DNA from: Streptomyces sp. A1136
GTDB taxonomy: Bacteria > Actinomycetota > Actinomycetes > Streptomycetales > Streptomycetaceae
Assembly: GCF_004795055.1 (NCBI RefSeq)
Contig: NZ_SSBJ01000003.1
Span: 62,001 to 126,000, forward strand
Length of the DNA: 64,000 bases
Direction of reading: 5' to 3'
Numbering within the stretch: the stretch's first letter is position 1; every line of letters starts with the position of its first letter. Shown here piece by piece: positions 57,750-64,000 of this stretch. Under the pieces are notes generated by a model. It did no database searches. It saw only the letters and a program-made list of their open reading frames with translations, and was not told the DNA's origin. Made by a program: the position numbers and the translations under genes.

Positions 57750-57826
57750 CCCAGACCCGGTTAGCCCAGACCCGGTCAGCCCAGACCCGGTCAGCCCGGC
57801 CCCGGGTGGCCCGGCCCCGGGTGGCC
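57737..57826. repeat. 15-bp tandem repeat that spans a stop codon
   Basis: Four units of CAGACCCGGTTAGCC or CAGACCCGGTCAGCC (57737-57796), then two of CGGCCCCGGGTGGCC (57797-57826) and fading copies. The stop TAG of the HATPase gene (57747-57749) is inside unit 1. Unit 2 also has TAG in the same frame, while units 3 and 4 have CAG (Gln). The frame then stays open to 58133. Confidence 0.8.
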
Positions 57827-57924
57827 CGGGACGGGTCGGCGCCGGGCCCGGGTGGCCCGGACCGGGCCGCCGCCGGACCCGGGTTGGCTCGGACCTGGTG
57901 ACCCGCGGGTGCGGCTCCGCTCGG

Positions 57925-59223
57925 TCAGGCGGCGGCGCCCAGGGCTCCCAGCGGGTCGTCCAGCACCGGCTGCCACGCCAGCTCCGCCGCGCCGACCAGG
58001 CTGTTGTGGTCCAGGGTGCACGGCAGGATCGGCACCCCGCCGCTGCGCCCCCACAGGCTCCGGTCCGCGACCACCGCGCGCAGCCGCTCCGGGTCCGCGT
58101 AGAGCAGCTCCCGGTGCAGGCCCCCCAGGATGATCCGGTCCGGGTTCAGGATGTTCACCAGGCCCGCGAGCCCCAGCCCCAGCCGGTCGATGAGTTCCTC
58201 GGCGGCCGTCCGTACGGCCGGGTCCGCGGCCTCGGCGTGCAGCAGGTCCCGCGCCTGCTGGAGCAACGACACCTCCGGACCGGGCGTACGCCCCGCCGCC
58301 GTCAGGAAGGCCAGCGGGTCCGCCTCCACGTCCAGGCAGCCCCGGCTGCCACAGTGACAGGCCCGACCCTCCGGGTTCACGGTGAGGTGGCCGACCTCCA
58401 GGGCGAGACCCGAGCTGCCGCTGTGCAGACGACCGTCGAGCACCAGCGCCCCGCCGACTCCCCGGTGGCCGGTGGCCACGCACAGCAGGTGCTGGGCGCT
58501 GCGGCCCGCGCCGTGTCGGTGCTCGGCGAGCGCGGCGAGGTTGACGTCGTTTCCGGTGAGGGCGGGCCCGTCGATCCCGGCCGCTTTCACCCGTTCGGCG
58601 AAGATGGCCCGCACCGGGGAGCCGGCCGGCCAGGCCAGGTGCAGGGGATTCAGTGCGGTGCCCTCCGGCTCCGCGACCGCCGACGGCACGGCGAGGCCCG
58701 CGCCGACGCAGCGCCTCCCGGACTCCGCGAGCAGCGCGGCGCCCGCGTCGACGACGGCGCCGAGGACCTGCGCGGGGTCGGCGGAGACAGTGACCTTGCC
58801 GGGGGCGGTGGCCACGATCCGGCCGCCGAGGCCGACGAGCGCCGCCCGGAAGCCGTCCGGGTGCACCTGCGCGGCGAGCGCGACCGGGCCGTTCTCCGCC
58901 ACGGCGAGCCGGTGCGAGGGACGGCCCTGGGTCCCGCCGGCGCCACCGGGGCGGGAGTCGACGCGGATCAGGCCGAGTGCCTCCAGTTCGGCGGCCACGG
59001 CTCCGGCGGTGGCACGGGTGACTCCCAGCTCGGCCGTCAGCACCGCCCGGGTCGGGGCCCGGCCGGTGTGTACGAGTTCCAGTGCGGGGCCCAGCGCGCC
59101 GCGGCCCCGCTCCAGTTTGGTCCTCGTGGCGGCCGCGGCGCGGTCGGCGGCGGAGGCCGCCGATGAGACCGTGGACACCGTGGACGCGTCCCCCACCCGC
59201 CGCGGGGCCCCGTTGCCGTTCAT
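57925..59223 (-). CDS. ROK-family transcriptional regulator
   Basis: A 432-aa ROK protein with an N-terminal HTH (about 45-100, 'LTAELGVTRATAGAVAAELE') and a sugar-kinase-like effector domain (about 115-425). The ROK zinc motif is 'ACHCGSRGCLDVEAD' near residue 295, preceded by 'EVGHLTVNPEGR' which gives the zinc histidine. The HTH marks it as an NagC/XylR-type regulator, not a kinase. Its target and sugar are unknown. It is preceded on the same strand, 40 bp upstream, by the AlkB gene. Confidence 0.88.
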   Translation of the reverse strand: MNGNGAPRRVGDASTVSTVSSAASAADRAAAATRTKLERGRGALGPALELVHTGRAPTRAVLTAELGVTRATAGAVAAELEALGLIRVDSRPGGAGGTQGRPSHRLAVAENGPVALAAQVHPDGFRAALVGLGGRIVATAPGKVTVSADPAQVLGAVVDAGAALLAESGRRCVGAGLAVPSAVAEPEGTALNPLHLAWPAGSPVRAIFAERVKAAGIDGPALTGNDVNLAALAEHRHGAGRSAQHLLCVATGHRGVGGALVLDGRLHSGSSGLALEVGHLTVNPEGRACHCGSRGCLDVEADPLAFLTAAGRTPGPEVSLLQQARDLLHAEAADPAVRTAAEELIDRLGLGLAGLVNILNPDRIILGGLHRELLYADPERLRAVVADRSLWGRSGGVPILPCTLDHNSLVGAAELAWQPVLDDPLGALGAAA

Positions 59224-59263
59224 GACAGCGATCCTCGCACGAGCGGGAGGTGCCGGGCGCCGC

Positions 59264-59914
59264 TCACGGCAGGAGGCCGCCGACCCGCAGTGTGATGTTC
59301 AGCCGCCCGGTCAGGCCCAATTCGGGCGGCCCGGTGCCGGGCAGTACCTTCGGCACGCCGTGGTACGCGAGCCGGCTCGGTCCGCCGAAGACGAACAGGT
59401 CACCGCTGCGCAGCTCGATGTCGCGGTAGGGGCGACCGCGCGAGGCGGCGTTGCCGAAGCGGAACACGCAGGAGTCACCGAGGCTGAGCGAGACGACGGG
59501 CGCCGCCGACTTCTCGTCGGAGTCCCGGTGCATGCCCATGCGGGAGTCGCCCTCGTAGAAGTTGACGAGGGCGATGTCGTACTCCTCCTCCGGTGGCCGG
59601 CCGTAGACGTCCGCGACGGCGGCCCGCCCCAGTTCGGCGAGCCGGCCGGGCATCGGCTTGACCGGCGCGCCGTCGCCGTCGACGGCGGTGCGCGCGTATC
59701 CGTAGGGGTACCAGTGCAGCCCCAGGCACACCTGGCGGGCGGTCATCACGCCGCCCCCGGGGGTGTGCACGGTGCGCAGGCCCGCCGGCGGTCGTGCCCA
59801 CGCGCGGCAGGCGGCGAGCAGCTCGCGCTGCAGGCCGCGGTCCAGCCAGTCGGGCACGTGCACCGCGCCGGGGGCGATCTCGGTGCGCTCGCGCGGGAAG
59901 AGTTCTCCTTCCAT
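59264..59914 (-). CDS. alkB: AlkB-family Fe(II)/2-oxoglutarate dioxygenase
   Basis: A 216-aa dioxygenase that removes methyl groups from alkylated bases. The iron ligands are seen as His and Asp in 'MGMHRDSDEKS' near residue 130 and a distal His in 'LAYHGVPKVLPG'. The 2-oxoglutarate Arg is in 'GRLNITLRVGG' at the C-terminus, and 'VNFYEGDSRMG' precedes the HxD. The length fits bacterial AlkB. The ATG at 59914 is preferred to a frame extension of 14 codons. It is divergent from a mycothiol-dependent enzyme gene with 50 bp between. Confidence 0.9.
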   Translation of the reverse strand: MEGELFPRERTEIAPGAVHVPDWLDRGLQRELLAACRAWARPPAGLRTVHTPGGGVMTARQVCLGLHWYPYGYARTAVDGDGAPVKPMPGRLAELGRAAVADVYGRPPEEEYDIALVNFYEGDSRMGMHRDSDEKSAAPVVSLSLGDSCVFRFGNAASRGRPYRDIELRSGDLFVFGGPSRLAYHGVPKVLPGTGPPELGLTGRLNITLRVGGLLP

Positions 59915-59964
59915 GTCCCCATTGTGGGTGACCGCTGTCGGTGGTGACCGGCACACTCCGCTCC

Positions 59965-60725
59965 ATGAAGATCATCGACTTTGTGGACCCACTGGCCCGC
60001 GAGGGCGAACTGATGGCGCGGGCGGCCGAAGAGGCGGGTACCGACGCTCCGGTGCCCACCTGTCCCGGTTGGCGGGTCACCGACCTGCTGCGGCACACGG
60101 GGGCGGTACACCGCTGGGCGGCCGGGAACGTCCGGGACCGGGTGACGCGGCCGCGCCCGATACCGGAGGCACCCGAGCTGACCGGACCGGAGCTGACGGA
60201 GTGGTTCCGGGAGGGGCACGCGAAGCTGGTGCGGACGCTGAGCGAGGCTCCGGCGGATGTCGAGTGCTGGACGTTCATGCCCACGGCGCCGTCGCCGCTG
60301 GGCTTCTGGGCCCGCCGTCAGGCGCACGAGACGACCGTCCATCGGTTCGACGCGCAGGCGGCGCTCGGCGTCCCGTTCTCGGCGGTGACGGCGGAGTTCG
60401 CCGAGGACGGCGTGGACGAGTTGCTGACCGGGTTCCACGCGCGCTCGCGCAGCGGGGTGCGCAGCGAGGAGAGCCCCGGGTCATACGGGTCCGGGCGAGC
60501 GACACGGGGGCGGTGTGGACCGTGCGCCTCTCGCAGGAACCGCCGCACACCGTGCGGGGCGACACGCGAGGCCCGGCGGACCTGGACCTGACGGGCGAGG
60601 CGGCCTGGCTCTACGCGGCCCTGTGGAACCGCCTCCCCCTGACCGGTGACGGCGACGGTGACGGCATCATCGCCGGCGACCGGCGGCTCGCACGGCTGTG
60701 GAGCGAGACCTCCCCCGTCGCCTGA
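59965..60725 (+). pseudogene. Frameshifted mycothiol-dependent maleylpyruvate-isomerase-like gene
   Basis: A gene for a DinB-like mycothiol-dependent enzyme. Frame 1 (59965 to about 60470) has the N-terminal domain with 'VPTCPGWRVTDLLRHTGAVH' and 'RRQAHETTVHRFDAQAAL', the metal-site histidines and aspartate of this fold. The expected C-terminal domain then continues in another frame (from about 60470 to the stop at 60723-60725): 'RVIRVRASDTGAVWTVRLSQ' and 'LTGEAAWLYAALWNR'. A single indel near 60450-60475 joins them. It is either a recent inactivation or a sequence error; the two halves are otherwise intact. ATG 59965 is the start. Confidence 0.78.
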
Positions 60726-60736
60726 CCCCCGTCGAC

Positions 60737-60798
60737 CGACCCCGTCCCCCGACCCGACCCCGTCCCCCGACCCGGGGGTCCGACCCCGTCCCCCGACC
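60737..60798. repeat. 18-bp tandem repeat downstream of the frameshifted gene
   Basis: Three perfect copies of CGACCCCGTCCCCCGACC (60737-60754, 60755-60772, 60781-60798); the third is separated from the second by 8 bp. Diverged copies follow to about 60820. It lies in the 143-bp convergent gap. Confidence 0.75.
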
Positions 60799-60868
60799 CG
60801 ACGGTCCGACCCCATGGTCCGACGTCATCGTCCGCCCCCGCCGCCGCACGCGTCACTCGGGCCCACCT

Positions 60869-61921
60869 TCACGGCGCGCCCCGCCCGAGGGTGGCCGCGA
60901 AGGCCGTCTGGGCGGAGGCGGCCCAAGCGGGTCGCGTGTTCCAGGGGTTGGGCATGGCGGCGCTGGTCGCGTACGCGTAGCCCGCGCCGCGGTCGAAGGC
61001 GGTGCGGAGGGTGGAGCGCATGGCGGCGGCGTCCGGGACGTCGTGGACGAGGTGCCAGAACGCCGTTCCGTCGGGGTCGAGTTCGACGCCGGCCCGGTAG
61101 CCGCCGGACTCGTCGAACACGTTCCCGCCGAGCCGGCCGCCGGAGGTGTAGGCGGCGTAGGTGTCCTCGAAGGTGACGAAGACGTCGGCGGTACGGTGGC
61201 CGGGTTCCAGGTAGCAATCCGCGATGGCCGTGCCCGGGTTGTCCACGACCAGGACGGGCGCGGTCGGGTCGAGGGAGCGCATGGTGTCCTCGACGTAGCG
61301 GCGCAGCCGCTCGTACAGGTCGCGGGTGGCGTCGCCCGGGCCGCAATCCCGGCTGACGACGTCGAAGAAGATGCCGTCGACGTGCCGGCGACCGTCGGGC
61401 GTCTTGAGGTAGTTGTCGACGGAGGCCTTGACCGCGACCGGGTCGCGGTTGCCGTGGTCGGTGTGGACGTAGCCGAGCACCTTGGTCCGCTCCCCCGTCG
61501 CCGTGGTGCCGCGGCGCAGGGTGTCCGCGCGGGCTTGCCAGCGCGCGCCGAACGGGGAGTCTCCGTTGCCCGGGTTGAGGACGACCACGGAGACGGCCGG
61601 GCCGGAGGCGGTCAGACCCGACAGCATCGGGTCGTCCGCCCAGACGTAGGCGGGGACCGCGACCTCCAGGCTCCGCGTCCCAGGGGCACGCGGGCCGGGC
61701 GGAGTGCCGGGTGCGGGCAGGGATTCGGCCGTTGATCCGGCCGCGGCGTCGCGCTCGGGTCCGGGCACCGGCTCGGCCGGGCGCGCGGAGGCCGAGGGCG
61801 TCGCGGCCCCGTCTCCCGCGGACGTGGTGCGCCCCGACGCCTCGCAGGCGGGCGCGGGGGCGGTCAGTAAGAGGACGGTCACAACGGCGTACAGCGCCTT
61901 CGCGGCGCGGGCGCGGGCCAT
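60869..61921 (-). CDS. Secreted spherulation-specific family 4 (glycosidase-like) protein, contains a TTA codon
   Basis: A 350-aa exported protein. A signal peptide ('ALYAVVTVLLLTAPAPACEA') with a cysteine near residue 26 suggests a lipoprotein or a simple secreted form. A Pro/Ala-rich linker to about 85 precedes the TIM-barrel-like domain with 'LEVAVPAYVWADDP', 'VVVLNPGNGDSPFG', 'GYVHTDHGNRD' and 'VDGIFFDVVSRDCGP', the pattern of the spherulin-4 family. Relatives act on polysaccharides such as galactosamine-containing ones. Codon 18 (61870-61868) is TTA, in the signal peptide, so export-competent translation should need bldA. Confidence 0.85.
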   Translation of the reverse strand: MARARAAKALYAVVTVLLLTAPAPACEASGRTTSAGDGAATPSASARPAEPVPGPERDAAAGSTAESLPAPGTPPGPRAPGTRSLEVAVPAYVWADDPMLSGLTASGPAVSVVVLNPGNGDSPFGARWQARADTLRRGTTATGERTKVLGYVHTDHGNRDPVAVKASVDNYLKTPDGRRHVDGIFFDVVSRDCGPGDATRDLYERLRRYVEDTMRSLDPTAPVLVVDNPGTAIADCYLEPGHRTADVFVTFEDTYAAYTSGGRLGGNVFDESGGYRAGVELDPDGTAFWHLVHDVPDAAAMRSTLRTAFDRGAGYAYATSAAMPNPWNTRPAWAASAQTAFAATLGRGAP

Positions 61922-62094
61922 GGCTGTTCCTCCGACGGCGGCAGGGGTGACCCGAGGAACAGTAGAGGCGCGGTGGCGCGGACGAGGCCGAACTGCCAGG
62001 CATTCATACGGCGAACAGACGAGCGACGAATCGTTTCGATCAGCCGATCACCCCTCCGACCACGGCCGGGCGGCACAACCGCGGCCGGGCCGGA

Positions 62095-62820
62095 TCACGG
62101 CGCCTGCGCCTCGCGGCCGCTCGGGTCGACGGGCAGCCCGACCTCGTGCGCCATCCGGTCCGCGGCGTGCGCGAAGAAGCCGGCGCGGTCCTCGACGACC
62201 CGGTTGAACTGGCCGAACAGCTCGAAGGAGACCAGGCCGACGAGCTGCGCCCAGGCCGCGACGAGGGCCACGGTTACTTCTGGAGGCAGGCCTTCGGCGA
62301 AGTCGGCGGTCATCCGCAGGGCTTCGGGGCGCAGCGCCTCGGGCAGCGGGGGCAGGGCCAGGCCCCGGTCGGCGTGGGCGGCGCGCAGGATGCCGATGCA
62401 GGTGTTGGCGACGCGGGAGGCGGGACCGACGGTGTCGAGGGGCGCGCTGTAGCCGGGAACCGGCGAGCCGTAGATCAGGGCGAACTCGTGCGGGTGGGCC
62501 AGTCCCCAGGCGCGGACCGCCTCGCAGACCGAGACCCAGCGGGCGCGGGGCGGGGCGCCGGCGGTCCGGGCGGTGGCGTCGGCTGCCTCGGAGGCCGCGC
62601 CGACGCTGTCGTACGCGTCGATGATCAGCGCGGTGAGGAGTTCGTCCCGGCTGGGGAAGTAGCGGTAGAGGGCCGAGGAGACCATGCCCAGCTCACGGGC
62701 GACGGCGCGCAGCGACAGCTTGGCCGCGCCCTCGGCCGCGAGTTGGCGGCGCGCCTCGTCCTTGATGGCGGCGGTGACCTCGATGCGGGCCCGTTCGCGT
62801 ACCCCTCGCACGGTGCTCAT
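62095..62820 (-). CDS. TetR-family transcriptional regulator (WHG-type)
   Basis: A 241-aa TetR regulator. The HTH is at about residues 25-65 ('LSLRAVARELGMVSSALYRY', then FPSRDELL). The ligand domain has the WHG signature 'RAWGLAHPHEFALIYGSPVP'. It is divergent from the deazaflavin-dependent oxidoreductase gene across 166 bp that hold three related palindromes, so it probably represses that gene and itself. The ligand is unknown. The 173-bp gap downstream of its stop holds no gene. Confidence 0.88.
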   Translation of the reverse strand: MSTVRGVRERARIEVTAAIKDEARRQLAAEGAAKLSLRAVARELGMVSSALYRYFPSRDELLTALIIDAYDSVGAASEAADATARTAGAPPRARWVSVCEAVRAWGLAHPHEFALIYGSPVPGYSAPLDTVGPASRVANTCIGILRAAHADRGLALPPLPEALRPEALRMTADFAEGLPPEVTVALVAAWAQLVGLVSFELFGQFNRVVEDRAGFFAHAADRMAHEVGLPVDPSGREAQAP

Positions 62821-62844
62821 GGGGGTCAGTGTGCCATGTGGGCG

Positions 62845-62967
62845 GAGCAGTGCTCAAGGAGGAGATCGGCGCTCTCGAATGAGACAGCCGCCCGATTCCG
62901 AGAGCATTGCTCTTGTTTTGGTGCGGTCGCTCCGTGCACACTGATCTCAAGCGAGAGCACCGCTCTC
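62845..62967. promoter_or_regulatory. Three TetR-type palindromes in the tetR/oxidoreductase gap
   Basis: GAGCAGTGCTC (62845-62855), GAGAGCATTGCTCTT (62900-62914) and GAGAGCACCGCTCTC (62953-62967) share an AGC-N3-GCT core. The centres are at about 62850, 62907 and 62960. Site 3 is perfect over 15 bp; site 2 misses one base. They flank both divergent start regions, as expected for an autoregulated repressor. Confidence 0.7.
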
Positions 62968-62986
62968 CCATCCGCCGGAGGTCATC

Positions 62987-63451
62987 ATGACCGCGTCCAC
63001 GCCCCAGCCGTACTACGCCAAGAGCAGCAGGCTCGGCCTCCGCGTCAACGCCCTCTTCGGCAAGCTCGCCCGGCTCGGCATCAGCCTTGCCGGCAGCGCC
63101 GAACTGTCGGTGCGCGGCCGCAGCTCCGGCCGGATGCAGCGGATTCCGGTCAACCCGCACACCCACGAGGGCTCCCAGTACCTGGTTTCCGTTCGCGGCC
63201 ACTCCCAGTGGGTCGCCAACATCCGGGCGGCCGGCGGCGGCGAGCTCCGCGTGGGCCGCAAGGTGCGCGCCTTCACCGTCACCGAGATGACCGACCCGGC
63301 GCGGAAGGCCGCCGTGCTGCGCGCCTACCTGGAGCGGTGGGGGTGGCAGGTGTCGCAGTTCTTCCAGGGCGTCACCGCGCAGTCCTCCGAGGCCGAGCTG
63401 CGAGCCATCGCCGCCGACCACCCGGTCTTCCGCGTCGACGTCCCACGCTGA
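62987..63451 (+). CDS. Deazaflavin (F420)-dependent nitroreductase-family protein
   Basis: A 154-aa split-beta-barrel protein of the deazaflavin-dependent oxidoreductase (DDN) family. Such enzymes use F420 (or flavin) to reduce a wide range of substrates, such as quinones and nitro compounds. Visible are the N-terminal helix region 'VNALFGKLARLGI', 'LSVRGRSSGRMQRIPV', 'YLVSVRGHSQWVANIRAAGG' and 'VGRKVRAFTVTEMT'. It is a soluble protein starting at ATG 62987, with a TetR regulator divergent. A detoxification role is inferred from family and context. Confidence 0.85.
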   Translation: MTASTPQPYYAKSSRLGLRVNALFGKLARLGISLAGSAELSVRGRSSGRMQRIPVNPHTHEGSQYLVSVRGHSQWVANIRAAGGGELRVGRKVRAFTVTEMTDPARKAAVLRAYLERWGWQVSQFFQGVTAQSSEAELRAIAADHPVFRVDVPR

Positions 63452-63962
63452 GCCCGGGACCGCAGGGGCGGCCACGGCCTTCCACCGCGCGGCGGTCCGG
63501 GACACCCACTCGGCCTGACGGCCGGACGCCGGACACGGCCGTGCCGGCCCGCCGTGTGCTCGGGCGCCTTCGTCGACCGGCTGTGCCGTGCCCGCGCCCG
63601 GCGCAGGAGGGGACGCCCCGCGCCCCGTACGCCCCCGAACGCCGCGTCTGTCGCGTACCGCCGATACGACCGCCGGCGCCGCCGGGCCACCCCGCACCCC
63701 GGCACACCCGACGCCCGGCATCCGGTCTCGTCCCCGTCCACGGCGGCCGGGGCCGGATGCGATCCCTCTCCCAGCCCGGCGAAGAGGAGCAACGGCCACG
63801 ACGACGATCACGACAGCGGCACCCGGGAAACCACCGTCAGTCCGGCATCCCGCGCCGCGGGCACCGCCCGCGCCCGTATGAGGGGCCCGGCGGGGCCACG
63901 CCCCTCCCGGGTCCCCTGGTCCCGGGTCCTCTACCGCCGGCGCGCGGCGTACGGTGCCGTGC
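63452..63962. other. Non-coding stretch near the right edge
   Basis: About 510 bp with no convincing gene on either strand. The open frames here are Pro/Arg/Ala-rich GC-bias artefacts with no family resemblance or ribosome-binding site. It should contain the end of the oxidoreductase transcript and perhaps the promoter of a gene beginning at the edge. Confidence 0.5.
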
Positions 63963-64000
63963 GTGCGTCGCAAGGCGGGGGATCGCCCGCTTACCGGGTG
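63963..64000 (+). CDS. Possible start of a gene running off the right edge
   Basis: A GTG at 63963 opens a frame reading 'VRRKAGDRPLTG' to the end of the window. There is no clear ribosome-binding site. Too little is present to name it, and it may not be a gene. Confidence 0.2.
   Translation, partial: MRRKAGDRPLTG

Noticed and set aside
60440..60480. Programmed frameshift in the mycothiol-dependent enzyme gene
   Set aside because: There is no slippery heptamer or downstream pseudoknot that I can see. A simple indel explains the break.
63588..63881. A 97-codon plus-strand frame near the right edge
   Set aside because: It is proline- and arginine-rich, has no ribosome-binding site or family match, and is typical of non-coding GC-rich DNA.

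Overview
The window is typical Streptomyces chromosome. It is very GC-rich and has GTG and TTG starts, only three genes with the rare leucine codon TTA, and families largely or only known from this genus: a streptophobe-like membrane protein, a DUF6643-like protein, an Rv1733c-like protein and many SpoIIE-type phosphatases. About 54 intact protein genes, one partial gene at the left edge, one decayed gene and one frameshifted gene are packed on both strands. I see no rRNA, tRNA, CRISPR array, insertion sequence, prophage or complete secondary-metabolite cluster. The species cannot be fixed from what is here.

1-14.6 kb: a sugar-phosphate operon (class II aldolase, SIS isomerase) divergent from a DeoR regulator; a LysR regulator beside the threonine-degradation pair kbl-tdh; an alpha/beta hydrolase; a SAM methyltransferase; a GAF-PAS-GAF-PP2C phosphatase; an APC permease; a GH15 glycosidase; a DoxX protein divergent from a MarR regulator, with a phased pair of operator-like sites. 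14.6-22 kb: a fasciclin-like lipoprotein, the PTS-type dihydroxyacetone kinase operon dhaKLM, an S4 RNA-binding protein, and a molybdate uptake set (a MerR-TOBE sensor, modA and a fused modB-modC).

22-42.3 kb: a secreted phosphodiester glycosidase-like protein, a PAS-GAF-PP2C-HATPase phosphatase, and a membrane protein with a proline-rich tail divergent from a streptophobe protein. A minus-strand operon follows (FHA-FHA-ABC exporter, unknown protein, Ser/Thr kinase) that recalls PknF/Rv1747 of Mycobacterium tuberculosis. Then come a zinc-type CDF transporter, a NUDIX enzyme, a Tm-1-like protein with a TTA codon, a second receptor-type kinase translationally coupled to a small membrane protein, a GNAT-AAA+ fusion and a secreted trypsin-like protease.

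42.3-64 kb: an operon with a PH-like membrane protein, lnt and a NUDIX gene; a decayed FAD monooxygenase; a TTA-containing ABC-F ATPase; a glutamate-racemase-like gene; an HpnB-like glycosyltransferase; a DUF6643-like protein; a MOSC protein; an Rv1733c-like protein; a beta-helix/CbxX AAA+ fusion; a Cds1-like cysteine desulfhydrase; an anti-sigma-like ATPase; a ROK regulator; an AlkB dioxygenase; a frameshifted mycothiol-dependent enzyme; a spherulin-4-like secreted protein with a TTA codon; and a TetR regulator divergent from a deazaflavin-dependent oxidoreductase with three related palindromes between them. Several intergenic gaps hold short tandem repeats and strong bidirectional hairpin terminators. 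The loci most worth following are the kinase/FHA-exporter operon, the two AAA+ fusions, the TTA-containing genes and the operator arrays.
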